Assembly: GCA_039090855.1 (NCBI GenBank)
Contig: CM077011.1
Coordinates: 35,545,501-35,609,500 of the forward strand
Reading direction: 5' to 3'
DNA length: 64,000 bases
Source: Macrothele yani
Lineage: Eukaryota > Arthropoda > Arachnida > Araneae > Macrothelidae
This document shows positions 11,240-23,574 of this stretch, piece after piece. Numbering within the stretch: the first letter of the stretch is position 1; each line of letters starts with the position of its first letter. A program made the position numbers and the translations under genes. The notes beneath the pieces are model-generated. The model was not told where the DNA came from. It searched no databases and saw only the letters and a program-made list of their open reading frames with translations.

Positions 11240-13125
11240 AAAGCATCTTAATATTTGAAATATCCTTGGTTTGAACGTACATCTGAAGGATACAAATGCA
11301 GCATTTGTTGCAGATTTGGTAAAATGAAAACTGGTCCATGGGTGACCGAGTTAGTTCAACTATCTGCTTCAAAGAAATTAGGGGGAAAGGCTTTAAAACG
11401 TGAACAAAGCCGTTCACATGTAATGTCCTTGGCTGCATCTAACACAAAACGGGAGGGTGTGAACGTTAAAACAATGGTATCTATGCAGTCCAATAAACAG
11501 ATGAAAAAAGAAAGTAACTCAACTAAGGATCTGCTAAAACTTGCGTACTACTTATTTAGATAGGACATTCCGCACAAGATATCGAACTGGTCTAATCTAG
11601 TTGCGACCGCTGCTTTTGTGGATGGATCTGGTAATCTAGCTAATTGAATTAGAATTACTCTACAGAATACTCCCGCTCATCATCCACTGCCATAACAGAT
11701 TTCTTAGAAGCATTTGGTGAAGCTGTTACAGGGGCAATTGCTGAACGGCTGAAAGGTATTCCATCATATTCAGTTATGGCTGATGAATGCGCAGACATCA
11801 ATGGTCGTGAAGTGCTTAGCATTTGTGTTCGTTGCTGGGGGTGAAGATAAAAAAATCAAGATTGAAGAAACCTTTTTATCTGCAGTTACCCTACAGTCAA
11901 CAAAAGCAGAGCATATTATATTACAGATGTGTTGATTACTGAGCTATGGAAATCAGGTTTGAATCCAGCGAACATCTCTGCAGTATCATTTGATGGCGTT
12001 GCCAAATTTAGCGGAAATGTGAGTAACGTCCAGGTGAGGTTGAAAGAGCATGCGCCAAATTTATTATTTGTACATCGCCGAAGCCATCTTTGGCAACTCG
12101 CTCTTGTTCACAGCTGCAGACAAAGTCCTCATATCAAGAAAGTACTGAGCGCGCTTAATAAGCTATACAGCACAATCAGAGTAAGACACAAAAGGTTCTA
12201 AATTTTGCACTGGCAGAAATGGTGGTCGATAACATTTCTCATAAACTTGTTCAACCAGGGGAAACGAAATGGTTGTCACATTAAAGCAGTGTTAAAGTAA
12301 TCGCACAGCATTACACTTCTATATGTATAGCCTTAGAAAATATCTACATTGAGGCTGGTGACTATTCGTCTGATGCAGGGGAACTTTTGCTTCTGTTTCG
12401 AAAGAAATCGACGATTTTCATCCACGTGCTACTTTCTACTTTTTTAGCATCACTGGTTCGACTTAGTAAATCCTTGCAGTCATCCCAAGAAAATTTTATG
12501 GATGCAATCGTACTGATAAATCGGTGAAAAAACACATCGAGGATATTGAAATGATTTGATGTTAGAAGCAATGGAAGTTTACAAAAAGGCTCAGGAACAT
12601 GACATAAAAATGGAAGATAACGACATGACTGATAAGAATTTATTGAAGTTGGCATACAGCTACAAGAATAAACTTATACAAAAAATAAACCGGAGATTCT
12701 CTGACCAATTTCAGGAATTGGGAAAGTTCCATGAGATTTACCAAAAAATCTGGAAAACCCTCATTTTACAAAAATTTCCAGCATGTGTGAAACCAATGAA
12801 AATGGCATAAAGAACGAGTTTAACATTTACCGAAGATACCTTGGGAATATTGAAACTCAAAGAAATCTTCAAATGCTTACATGTGTTGCAGAAAGAAAAA
12901 CCATGTTGCCTTTGTTGAAACTGCGTGTGTAGAAAGGACATTTTCGACAATGAACCGTATTCTGTCGTCTGAGAGGAAATGCATGCTTCCAACACATGTA
13001 GACTCCCGAAAATTCCCGATCTTAGGAGCCCAACCCATGAAGATGGTAAAGTGTAGAATCAGTGCATTGAACAAGCTTATCACAAAGGGCTTCAAAAGGG
13101 ACGACGAAATATTTAAAAGATAAAA
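11240..13125 (+). pseudogene. hAT-superfamily transposase (ZNF862/DUF4371-like), decayed
   Basis: Pieces in consistent order on the plus strand: YPWFERTSEGYKCSICCRFG (TTF-type zinc-finger start) near 11255; a KREQSRSHVMSLAAS zinc-finger histidine segment; FLEAFGEAVTGAIAERLKG and YSVMADECADINGREVLSIC near 11700-11830 (start of the catalytic DUF4371-like domain with its Asp); ISAVSFDGVAKFSGN and VHRRSHLWQLALVHSC near 11980-12110; and VERTFSTMNRILSSERK near 12925, the hAT C-terminal dimerisation block. Several frameshifts and stops separate them. The whole protein would be around 600 residues. No terminal repeats or 8-bp duplication identified. Confidence 0.85.
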
Positions 13126-13649
13126 ATGTTAAAAATGCTCAACCAAAGAATTTTTTTATCTTTTTAAGAAATACTGTGATTGTTATTTTTAAATTATTAA
13201 GTGAATGTACGCGGCAAAATTATTAAGCAGAAGCTAACCTCATTTAACATGGAAAAATGACATTTATTATACAAAATGCTGTGTCATAGCTATGTTTTAC
13301 ATTTGACAATTAATTATGACAAGGCACAGGCTACGAATTTAACATCCTAACAACTGTAAAAACGATCGACAGTCAATAATACACTGCCTGACAGAGAAAA
13401 TGCCACACCACGATGACGTGAACGCAGCGCCATGCAAATGAAATCGCGAATGTCATGCAAATGAATTGCGGGGTGAGTGAACACGTATATGTTATGCAAA
13501 TGATTGCATTTGCAGGTCAGTCGCAAGAACGGCGCACGGGATATAAGTGGGCAACCAGCCAGTGAGGTCATCAGTCGAGACATTGTCACGGCTTCGAGAA
13601 GTGAGTGGTTCTGCTGTAACCGTGTCTGGAGAACGAATAAGCGGTGCTA

Positions 13650-14962
13650 ATGCGGTTAAGACGCCGTCGTACACGATTTCATCAAACGGATGAGTTCACG
13701 AGAGGTGTCGTCGTAGGCCTTCCTACGACCGGGTGGCCCTTGCGTCGTCGTATTGCGGAAGAAATGCAAAGTGATGCCACAACCATCGGTCGCATTTGGA
13801 GACAGTGGTCCCAGGAAGGATCTGTGCAACGTCGTAGGGGGACCGGAGCACGGAGATGGACGTCCGACTCCCCGATCGTCGCATCCGACGTCATGCCGTA
13901 GCGGACCCACAGACCACAACGGGCGCCAGTTTGCGGAGTGTACGGAGAGGCTTGGATACTCCGATATCGACGTGGACAGTGTCGCGCTGATTGGCCGCGC
14001 TTGGTTTGCTGTCCAGCCGTCCTTTGCGAAGGCTACATCGTCGTCACCGCTTGGCGTGGTGTCGCTCCAGAGATGCGTAGCATACCGAATGGAACAGTGT
14101 GGTGTTCAGCGACGAATCGCGGTTCTGCCTCACCACGGATGATCGCCGTGTGAGAGCCTGGAAGCGACGTGGCCAACGGGCAGATTCCTCTGCCATTGTG
14201 GGGCGCCACACGGCCCGGCGACAGGGAATGATGGTGTGGGATGCTATCAGCGCCAACAACCGCTCAGCGCTGGTACGCATTACGTGCACATTGACGGCAC
14301 ACCGCTATGTTGACGAGGTGCTGCGGTCCGTGGCACTATGGTATCTGTAGGGCATCCCAAACGCCGTTTTTCAACAGGATAACGCCCGGCCGCATACCAC
14401 TCTGATCAGCCTTAATGCTTTACATGGTGTGCAGATGCTTCCGGTGGCTAGCTCGATCACCCGACCTCTCGCCCATCGAGCATCTGTTGGACACGATTGG
14501 ATGTTGGTTGAATACTCTCCCACCGCCTATCGAGCATCTGTAGGACACGACTGGATGTTGGTTGAGTACCCCCTCCCCCCACCGCCAATCGAGTATCTGT
14601 AGGAGACGATTGGATGTTGGTTGAGTACCATCCCACCGCCCATCGAGCATCTGTAGGACACGATTGGATGTTGGTTGAGTACCCTCCCACCGCCCATCGA
14701 GCATCTGTGGGACACGATTGGATGTTGGTTGAGTACCCTCCCACCGCCCATCGAGCATCTGTGGGACACGATTGGATGTTGGTTGAGTACCCTCCCACCG
14801 CCGCAAAATGAAGAGGAATTGTAGACCCGGATCAACACCACATGGTCCAGGATACTCCAGGATTCTATTCGGACTCTCATTGCCTCGATGCCACGTCGGA
14901 TTCAACGCTGTAATGCCCCACTCCTAATTGATCATCCTGTATATTCGGACACTGGAGCCTAG
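13650..14962 (+). pseudogene. Tc1-like transposase of T-F, frameshifted
   Basis: Starts at an ATG followed by RLRRRRTRF and the helix-turn-helix segment (EFTRGVVVGL, IAEEMQSDATTIGRIWRQW). After frameshifts around 13880-14100 the catalytic core resumes: VVFSDESRFCLTTDDR (first Asp), GMMVWDAIS, FQQDNARPH (second Asp). The following frame shifts into the tandem region where PIEHLWDTIG, the third catalytic motif, is repeated. The tail SMPRRIQRC is the usual Tc1 C-terminus. Stops inside the array and frame changes make it non-functional. Confidence 0.8.
14474..14802 (+). repeat. 54-bp tandem repeat, 6 copies, spanning the catalytic Glu codon
   Basis: Unit starts CATCGAGCATCTGTGGGACA and is 54 bp (18 codons), repeated six times with a 5-bp excess in one unit. 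In the transposase frame each unit spells PIEHLWDTIGCWLST, the third catalytic motif. The last units are nearly identical and the first ones more diverged, as expected for recent expansion at one side. Minus-strand ORFs of 113-161 codons over it are repeat artefacts. Confidence 0.92.
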
Positions 14963-15078
14963 TCTGTATGTGACAATTTAATCATTTGTTCAGGACCTAC
15001 TTGGCTATCAATGTGTGCAGTTTGGTCTGTTTTCGAGCATCCCTTCATGGTGTGGCAGTTTCTCTGTCAGGCAGTGTA

Positions 15079-15528
15079 TTACTCATAAAAACTGACAAGG
15101 TACTAAAGGGTAAGTGTTTTTACTACTTTATATAAATGCAATAGTTTCCTTTTTAATATTTAGGTATTAGCGCCTTTTTGTTATCATAAAGTACAATGGT
15201 CAGTAGCAGTTACATGAATCTTCAGCTTCACATTCAGTATTTTCTACCATAAAGCAACAATTTTACTTTTTTTTTAATTCGCAGTCTATGTATACCAACA
15301 GTTCCCTTCAGAAAACCGCGAAAGCGAGGAACGGCCAGGGCGGTCATACACACTGATTGTTAACCGATGTTTGACTTTTACCTATTTTATAAACTTCTTC
15401 GCTTCTCATTCTGATCTTCATTGAAAGATGTTTTGGCTCTTGCACTCCTCGCTTCTGTTTCCAGACAGGAGATATAATTCCTCCCACTATGGAATGTGGT
15501 ACCCCTTATTCGCGGGCAATTTCAATAT
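15079..15528. other. No recognised gene
   Basis: AT-rich sequence between the T-F element and the first LINE tail. Nothing recognised. Confidence 0.5.
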
Positions 15529-16000
15529 CATCATCATCATCATCATTGTCAACCATTATCAATCCACTGCTGGACGAAGGTCTCCCCAAGTTTCCTCCAC
15601 AACGGTCTGTCTTGTGCCAGTCTCCTCCATGTCACTCCCGCATACTTTCGAATTTCATCCACCCATCTTCCATGTGGTCTTCTTCTGGGTCTTTTCCTGT
15701 CCCTTGGAATCCAATCTAAAATTTCGGCTGTCCATCGATGGTCTGTTCTTCTGGCAGTATGTCCAGCCCATTGCCATTTCAGGGATTTAACTGATCATGA
15801 TGTCTTCCACTCTTGTCATTTTTCGGATCCACGATTTCCTCTTCTTATCTCTCCTGGTTACACCAAGCATGCACCTCTCCATGCTACTTTGAGTTGTCTG
15901 CAGCCTTTGTATGTCTCTTTTAGCTAAGGTCCACGTCTCTGCATCATACGTAAGCACTGGAAGGATGCATTGATTAAACACTTTTCTTTTAAGACATAAA
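15529..16000 (-). pseudogene. RTE-like LINE family L1a, 3' fragment (left arm of inverted pair)
   Basis: Minus strand reads KVFNQCILPVLTYDAETWTL, RDIQRLQTTQSSMERCM, RDKKRKSWIRKMTRVEDIM, then frame-broken GRWVDEIRKY-type tail, ending in a (CAT)n run at 15531-15547. This is the C-terminal third of the RTE-like ORF seen nearly whole at 27.2-31.1 kb. Truncated at its 5' side just before the LCLKRKVF segment. Confidence 0.85.
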
Positions 16001-16078
16001 ATTTCAATATATATGTATATATATATATATTGCTCTTAAAAATTGCTCTTACAAATTTTGCTGTTTCTTTTAATTTTT

Positions 16079-16566
16079 AAGAGCAATATGCCATTATGTC
16101 TTAAAAGAAAAGTGTTTGATCAATGCATCCTTCCAGTGCTTACGTATGGTGCAGAGACGTGGACCTTAACTAAAAGAGACATACAAAGGCTGCAGACAAC
16201 TCAAAGAAGCATGCACAGGTGCATGATTGTTGTAACCAGGAGAGATAAGAAGAGGAACTCGTGGATCCGAAAAATGACAAGAGTGGAAGACATCATGATC
16301 AGAGTTAAATCCCTGAAATGGCAATGGGCTGGACATATTGCCAGAATTACAGACCATCGATGGACAGCCCAAATTTTAGATTGGATTCCAAGAGACAGGA
16401 AAAGACCCAGAAGAAGACCACATGGAAGATGGGTGGATGGAATTTGAAAGTATGCGGGAGCGACATGGAGGAGACTGGCACAAGACAGACCGTTGTGGAG
16501 GAAACTTGGGGAGACCTTCGTCCAGCAGTGGATTGATAATGGTTGACAATGATGATGATGATGATA
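16079..16566 (+). pseudogene. RTE-like LINE L1a, 3' fragment (right arm of inverted pair)
   Basis: Plus-strand copy of the same C-terminal region, beginning KSNMPLCLKRKVFDQCILP and continuing through TYGAETWTLTKRD, SWIRKMTRVEDIMI and RPRRRPHGRWVDGI, then a stop where other copies read on. Ends with GATAATGGTTGACA, an (ATG)n tail and a (TA)n run. It faces the preceding fragment across about 80 bases. Confidence 0.87.
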
Positions 16567-16569
16567 TAT

Positions 16570-17745
16570 ATATATATGTATAGAGCAGTCAGATGTTTCT
16601 TTTCTCTTTATGTTTTAAGTCAGTCATTTAAGCCATAAAACATATGTACGTATCTCTTCATTTTAGCCTGCTACAAATTTTGCAATTATACTTTTGAATC
16701 ATATCAGCATGCACAAGATTTGAGAAAATATCAGTGTCTGTTTCAGAAACTCCTGTTAATAATAAAAAAAAAAATAACCACGTGAAGCTTTGCTAAAGGG
16801 TTTTCATTTGTAACCATTTTTAACTATAAAATATCAACAGTAGTCACTTTTGAAGTGTTTCCCAGTTTTATCCTCGATCAAAAAGCAAATACGTATTTCG
16901 CTACAAAAAGTTTTAGCCTCGGAAAAATTTTCTTTCATGCAACACTCCCCCAAACATTTTCAGCACCCTCCCAATTTGAAATTCCTGGATAAACCCCTGA
17001 GCGGGATCCACCAAAGTGCGGGCCCCTTGAGTTGCGGGGCCCGGTTGCAGGTGCCCTGCTTGCCCGGGTCTAGGGGTGGTTCTGATTCGAAGTATTATGC
17101 TCAGAAGAATCTTAGAGCAATGTCACTCTTTTCAAAACCATTGATGATTGATATTCATCAATGGTTTAGGAAAGGGTGAGGTTAATTGCTTCTTTGTAAA
17201 TATTTTTTTTGAATTCAGGCAGCTTTCACAGCCGGGCGGCCCTAGGCCACCGGCTAGGTTGGCCTAGTCGTAAATTTGCCCTTGTTTGTTGCAATGATTT
17301 TAATTTTGATAGTTTCTTCAGATTCGTGGCAGGCCGTGAACAGACACTCTTCGTTTGCAAAATATATTTTTATTCAAATGATGCGCGTTCCATATTTCAC
17401 CACAGCATAGTTTCATTTCTCTAAATTTAAGTAACATTCCCTTGTAAGATTCCTAGATTCGCCTTTCAATTCAAAATTTTTGATAGAAAAATATTCGTAG
17501 CATTACATTCTAAGCTGTAGATAGTAGAGATTTCTTAATTTCGTATTCGGGTAGAAAATGTTGGAATTCTTCAGGATGTTTCATGAAACCTTTCCACCCG
17601 CCTTACAGGAAGCGATATGAAAGACAGACGAGGGCACAGTGGCTCGTGCCCCCCAGGAAGGGGCGAAATTTTTTAATTTTCTGTATATTTGCATTTGCTA
17701 AAAACACATATCTGTCTATGTATTTTTTGTACTGTTAAAGCTCGT
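16570..17745. other. No recognised gene; hAT-terminus-like GC-rich patch
   Basis: AT-rich, with a GC-rich patch at about 16995-17085 (GGGGCCCGGTTGCAGG) like the segments beside the hAT remnants at 8.5 and 18.6 kb. ORFs at 16850-17179 and 17209-17424 match nothing I know. Confidence 0.4.
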
Positions 17746-17749
17746 AAAA

Positions 17750-18155
17750 TAATCTAAGTAGCTCTTGAAACTCTTGAAGACATTTTCAGAAAGAAATTAC
17801 TCAACTCTCAAGCGTCAAGCTAATTGAAGCAGGAAGAAAAGTAGATTCATTTCCAGAATCTGCCATAGAATGCATTACTACAATTCAGATCAATGAAGAT
17901 CTGATTTGCTTGAACGACATTCAATGTCTGCTAACAGTTGTTATTCCCGTTTACAACAGCGGTGCCAAAGTGATCGTTCTCAGCATGAAAAGGCTGAACA
18001 CATATCTAAGAACCACTATGTGCCAACAACGTCTTACAGGACTAGCGTGCAGCTTAATGCATATTCACCGAAATATTGCTCAGAAAAATATTGATGAGAT
18101 ATTGAGAGATTTGTTCAAATGCACCGAAGGAGACTCACTTTCGTTCGTATAACAT
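17750..18155 (+). pseudogene. hAT transposase C-terminal remnant
   Basis: Plus strand, one open stretch: FPESAIECITTIQINEDL, TVVIPVYNSGAKVIVL, then MKRLNTYLRTTMCQQRLTGL, SLMHIHRNIA and NIDEILRDLF. The KRLNTYLR.TM..QRL..LA..HIHR pattern is the hAT dimerisation helix region of ZMYM-like transposases. The normal ERSFS just before MKRLN is replaced by KVIVLS. Ends at a stop near 18150. Confidence 0.72.
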
Positions 18156-18890
18156 ACATTCTTTTATTAAAAAGGGTTATTTAATAAATTCGTGCACTTA
18201 AATGATTATTGAATAGCCCCAATCAAAATACTCATATAATCACGCAACTCATTCTCTGAAAAAAAATGTTAAATCGATAAGACATATATCGAATATCTGC
18301 CCCCTCTTCCTCCCTCCATGACACTAAGGTAAGATATTCTGACATTCGATCAAACTGATAGTGGTATCTCTCTTTTCAAACTTCTGCAACCACCCCTGAG
18401 ACGAGACGAAACTATTATGAACCGGTGACAAATGTTCTTCTATGATTTCCTCGCCTTTTGCAAAACGACGTTGTCATGTGGCGTCATCTGGTGTTGAACG
18501 ATTCCACAACAGTTTGAAAACATGAGAGGGCGTGTGTTTCTAGAAGTCCATGAACTTTCTCAGACATTATTACCAGCAAAGGCGACTGTAGATCTTTTGG
18601 CATACCTGACGAAAGAGGGGGAGGGGGGGAGAGGCCGTGCTGCAGCACGGGGCCCGGGCCCCTAAGGGGACCCAGAGCCCGTTTCTAAAGCAATTTTTTC
18701 TAATTATTATTTTATGGTGTCCGAATATTTTTCAAGCTATACCGTCACCAGGGTTGGGAAGTTACGAGTAAAAAAATATTTTCTACGTGACACGTAAAAT
18801 ACGCATAAAAATGCATAATTTACGTCATAAATGTCAAAAATGTTATAAATTCAAAACTTGCTTTTAAATTCAATAAAAACAAGAAATATG
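18156..18890. other. Non-coding; probable hAT terminal sequence
   Basis: No gene. A GC-rich stretch at 18630-18690 (GCAGCACGGGGCCCGGGCCC) resembles the terminal part of hAT relics elsewhere in the window and may be the 3' end of the element holding the preceding remnant. Confidence 0.4.
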
Positions 18891-21135
18891 ACACCGAATT
18901 TGCGGGTGTAATAAGCACGTCTTTTGAATCCGTTCTGACGCAAATTAAATTTATCAATGCTATTCAAAGTCAATGGAACCGGTTTGGAAAACAATAGTAT
19001 CTGACACGGAAGAAAGAAGCTTTTCAATCGGGTTTTAATCCCTCAGATACTGGTGTAAACGGAATCTTGAGCTTACGAATTCTTAGAAACAAAGTTATCG
19101 ACAAAAATAAGATGTGACTTTACGTTCGCTGGTGGGAAAACCATGCATTATTTTAGGAAGAAAGTATTCGCAAAAGGTTTTTCCATATGAGCAGTATCGG
19201 TCCAAGACAGAAAAAATTTAGTCGAGTTTTCGGGAGCCCAGATTTTGCTACAAATACATCAAAAGCAGAAATGAACTCCTATGACCCCTGGTGGCCAAAC
19301 CATTCTTTACAAAACATTAGAAATTATGTGAAAAATATTTTCCATCAGGTCTTGTATGCCATACAGGAAGAACTTTTTCAAATCGGAGTATTAGGAGCAG
19401 AAAACGCAATTTACCTTTATGCGCCCTAGCGGAAAGTCTAAATGATTTACGTGAAAATTTTGAATTCATAGGAAAAATATTTCGCATCGGAAACACTATC
19501 CAACAACGAAGGAATTTTTCAAATTGAACTTTTAGAAGTAGAGATATTGACGAAAATAAGATATACATCTTCGCCCCTGGCGTAGAAACCATGCATTATT
19601 TCAAGAAGAAAGTGTTCCTAAAAGGTTTGTCGACATGAGTAGCATCGGCCAACAAAAGTCCTTTTTTTTTCAATCGAGATTTTAGAAGCTCATATTTTGC
19701 TGCAAATACATCAGAGCGGAAATTAAGACTTACGCCACCTGGTGGCCATACCATTTTTTTTACAAAAATTACAAATTATGTGCAAATGATTTACCATCAG
19801 GAGCTGTATCTGGTGCAGAAAGAATTTTTCAAATCGGAGGTTTAGAAGCAGAGATAGAAGAGATATAGGGAAAAACGCAATTTAGCTTTAAGTCTATGAA
19901 TTACTTGAAAATTTTTAAATTATAGGAAAAGCCTTGTCACACTAGAAACACTACCGAACAAAGAAGGAATTTTTTAAATCGGACTCCTAGAAGTCGAGAT
20001 ATTGACAAAAATAAGATATACATCTACGCCCCCTGGCGCAGAAACCATGCACTATTTTAAGAACAAAATGTTTCTAAAAGGTTTGTCGACACGAGTAGTA
20101 TCGGTCTACTCATGACGTTTTTTTTTAATCGAAAATTTAGAAGCTCATATTTTGCTGCAAATACATCAGAAGCGGAAATTAAGATTTACACACCCTGGTG
20201 GCCAAACCATTTTTTTTTTACAAAAATTAGAAATTATGTGCAAACGATTTCCCATCAGGAGCTATGTCCTGTGCAGAAAGAATTTTTCAAATCGGAGATT
20301 TAGAAGCAGAGATATAGGGAGAAACGCAATTTACCTTTACGCCCTCTAGCGGAAAGTCTATGAATTACTTGAAAATTTTGAAATTATATGAAAAACATGT
20401 CACACGGAAAACACTATCCAACAAAGAAGGACTTTTTCAAATCGGACTCCTAGAAGTAGAGATATTAGCAAAAATAAGATGTACATGTACGCCCCCGGAG
20501 GAGAAACTGTAGAATATTTTAAGGAAGAAAATATTCCGAAAAGGTTTACCGATGTGAGTGGCATCAATCCACGAAATAATTTTGTCAATCGATATTTTAG
20601 AAGCTCAGATTTTATGGCAAATACATCAGAAGCAAAAATTAACACTTACGCCCCCTGGTGGCTAAAGTATTCTTTACCAAAAATTCGAAATTATATGCAA
20701 AAGATTTTCCATCTGAAGATGTATCCGCTGAATTTTTTTTTTTTTCGAATCGGAGTTTTAGGAGAAGAGTTACGGGAAAAGTGTTATTTACTTTTACGCC
20801 CCCTAGCGGAAAATCTATGCGTAATTTGAAAAGGAAACTATTTCTAAAACACTCTTCGACATAAATGGAATCGAAAGATAAAAGAATTTTTTTTAATCGG
20901 ATGTTTAGAAGCAAATATGTGGAATAAAACGTAATTTTGAATTCGACATCATCTGCATTTACGCCCACTAGCGGCAAAATTGTACATCGTAAAAAAAAAA
21001 AAACGAAATGAAGGATCATCATTCGCACATTTCAAGCTTCCGAATTCAAAAAGAATTTTTCAAATCGGACTAATAGTTGCAGAGATACCGTGGGTACAGA
21101 CGGTCGGACGGACATACCGATAACAGAAGCACGAT
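18890..21135 (+). repeat. Satellite block B1, ~455-bp unit, about 4 copies
   Basis: Corresponding points (AAACCATGCATTATTT or variants) lie near 19140, 19595, 20045 and 20505, giving a ~455-bp period. Each unit contains recurring landmarks: TTTACGCCCCCTGGTGG, CAAATACATCAGAAGC, GAATTTTTCAAATCGGA and CCCTCTAGCGGAAAGTCTA. A leader beginning CGAATTTGCGGGTGTAATAA (18896) is shared with block B2 at 24.2 kb. The block ends in a TCGGACGGACATACC stretch directly against ST copy 3. ORFs inside it are fragments of the unit; none looks coding. Confidence 0.8.
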
Positions 21136-21137
21136 CT

Positions 21138-22316
21138 TTTTTACGCTTTCCAACTGCAGGTTGAAGAAGCGTATATGCTCCAGCTTTTTCCGTCCGTCCG
21201 TCTGTCTGTCGGAACGTTAACTCACGTAAAAATGGTTCGATTTCGATGAAATTTTAGTATGTGGCAGGGGACCACCAGGGGACGAACCCTATTTAAAATG
21301 GGTGAAGTGGGGTCAAAGGTCACGCCATAAGAGCAGGATCCATTCAATTGCCCTAATGCGTCATAACTTGCGTAAATATGGTTCGATTTCGATGAAATTT
21401 TAGTATGTGGTAGGGAATCACCAGGGAACGAACCCTATTGAAAATGGGTGAAGTGGGGTCAAAGGTCACGCCATAAGAGCGGGATCCATTTCATTGCGTT
21501 TTTGCGTCATAACATGCGTAAATATTTTTCGAATTCGATGAAATTTCAGTATGTGGTAGGGAACAACTGGGCACGAACCCTATTGAAAATTAGCAAATTG
21601 GGATCAAAGGTCAGTCAGGGCATAAAAGCGAGATTTATTCCATTGCCCTTATGCGTCATAACTTGGGTAAAAACGGTTCGATTCCAATGAAATTTTGGTA
21701 TGTGGTAAGGAACCACCTGGGAACGAAACCTATTGAAAATGGGTGGAATGGGGTCAAAGGTCAGGACATAAAAGCGGGATCCATTTCATTGCCTTTATGC
21801 GTCATAACATGCGTAAATATGGTTCGATTTCGATGAAATTTTAGTATGTGGTAGGGAGCCACTGGGGACGAAGCCTATTGAAAATGGGCGAAATTGGGGT
21901 CAAAGGTCCGGACACTGGAGTGGGATCCATTCCATTGCCGTTGTGCATCATTACTTACCAAAAAAATGTTTCGATTGCGACAAAACGTTATCATGTTGTT
22001 CCGGTGGTATAGTGAACCGGTTCTGTTGAATATCAACGAAATGGGGTCAAAGGTCATTGCACAAAAGCAAGATTTATTCCACAGCCATTATTCTCATAAC
22101 TTGCGTAAACTGCTTCTATTGTGACAAAACTTTAGTATGTTATTCTTGAGGTGTACTGAACCGGTTCTGTTGAATATAATCGAAATGGGGTCAAAGGTCA
22201 GGACACAGGAGCGAGATTTATTCCACAGCCATTATCCTCGTAACTTGAGTAATAATTTCTGGTATGTTGGAAAGCGTATCATAATCAATGCATTGCATGA
22301 TTTTACTAACTTGTTT
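21138..22316 (+). repeat. Inverted-end tandem element 'ST', copy 3 (about 7 monomers)
   Basis: Left motif TACGCTTTCCAAC at 21142-21154, right motif GTTGGAAAGCGTA at 22266-22278 with the same trailing sequence as the other copies. About seven ~145-bp monomers start near 21217, 21363, 21508, 21657, 21803, 21952 and 22096. The first five resemble each other most; the last two are of the diverged type that closes every copy. Confidence 0.85.
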
Positions 22317-22481
22317 TACAAAAGACGCGCTAAAAACCGAAGTGTTACAATGCTACTCTAGTTCCCACGCTAACTGCAACACGTGCGTGAGTTGCAACCG
22401 GTCGAGAAGTAGGGGAACGGTGGGTGGGGGTGGGTGAGGAAACGGCAATATGGATTATGTGGTTAGTGGAGGAGCCGAGGT

Positions 22482-22499
22482 GGGGGGGGGGGGGGGGGG
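22482..22499. repeat. Poly-G run (18 G)
   Basis: Homopolymer in a G-rich context. Could form a G-quadruplex; also a place where assembly may be unreliable. Confidence 0.9.
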
Positions 22500-23574
22500 C
22501 GGAGATTTTATTGCACTGAGGCTCGAGATCGCTCTCCACGGCCCTGGTTTTGGGGCAATAGACGTTGAAAGATTCAGGGGCCCTCTTACCTTCTTATCGC
22601 CTCAGAAATTTTCATTTGTCAGATTAGCAGAAAAAAAAAAAAAAATAATAATAAAGCCAAGAAAAAAGTGTTCACACTTTTAAAAATATCATTCTATCTT
22701 CCTAATATTGTGTAATCACTTTGTCTGCCTGCGCACATCAAACTTTTTTGTTTTTAGAGATATTTTTTCGGCTAATGGGAAATCTAAGGATATTAAGTCT
22801 GGCACTTTCGCGGTGGATTTCCAAATAGGCATAAGGATGAAATCAAAAAGGTGCAGTTTGAAAATGGAAAAGTGGGAACCACAGCTTTTTGTGTAAGAGT
22901 ATCATTGGAACTTTTATTGCTTTTTTAAAAGTAAATTTTATGCCGCTTTAAGGGATAGAAAAAGTAAGAGTACTTCATAATCAACATAATTAAGCAAGGA
23001 GAGGAGAAAGTAGTAAGAAAATGTTGTTGGTATACAATAGAAATTTCTTTTACCATTAATACATAAGAAAAAAATAAATAGCTTGACATTCTCGAATTTC
23101 TTTCTTTTTCAGCCTAAATATTAGCTCTTTTGGTTTAGGGTGGGATTAGGGCTGAGGAAGAACACGATTGCCCTACGCTAAAGGGAAAAGGCAATAAACA
23201 ACAAACACCCCCGATCATCAGGCCATTTTCTACAAGCATTCCTCTGTGCAACTCGGAGGGGAAGGAGGTTCGAACACAGACGTTTCCTTTGGCTGGAAGT
23301 AGCATGAATGTAATCAAGGTAACAGCAGTCCAGTTAAGTATTCGCCTTTCACAATGAAACGTTTGGGAAGCGTGAATTCTTCCTTCACCTACCACTAAAT
23401 GGAAGGCTAAATTATTTTAACTGTTCCTTTCAAAACCAGGAAATCGATAAGAACTCGAAAATTTGGAGTGTCAGCAACAACAAGAAAAATATATGTTAAC
23501 TAATATGAGAAAGTAAAATATCAATTCACAATACAAGTAAAGTAGTCACTTTAAGGGCTTATATATTTCGGTCC
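22500..23574. other. No recognised gene
   Basis: Mixed AT-rich sequence. Short ORFs at 22708-22896 and 23135-23395 (minus) match nothing recognised. Confidence 0.5.

Larger units (their letters stand above)
13382..15076 (+). mobile_element. Tc1-like element T-F with expanded catalytic segment
   Basis: Flanked by TA at 13380-13381 and 15077-15078. Left end CACTGCCTGACAGAGAAAAT and right end the reverse complement of CACTGCCTGACAGAGAAACT, so long matching inverted repeats. At 1695 bp it is a few hundred bases longer than related elements here (1307-1422 bp); the tandem expansion at 14474-14802 accounts for most of the excess. Confidence 0.88.

Noticed and set aside
14420..14905. 161-codon minus-strand ORF with repeated QPTSNRVPQMLDG-type units
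   Set aside because: Antisense translation of the 54-bp tandem repeat inside a plus-strand transposase.
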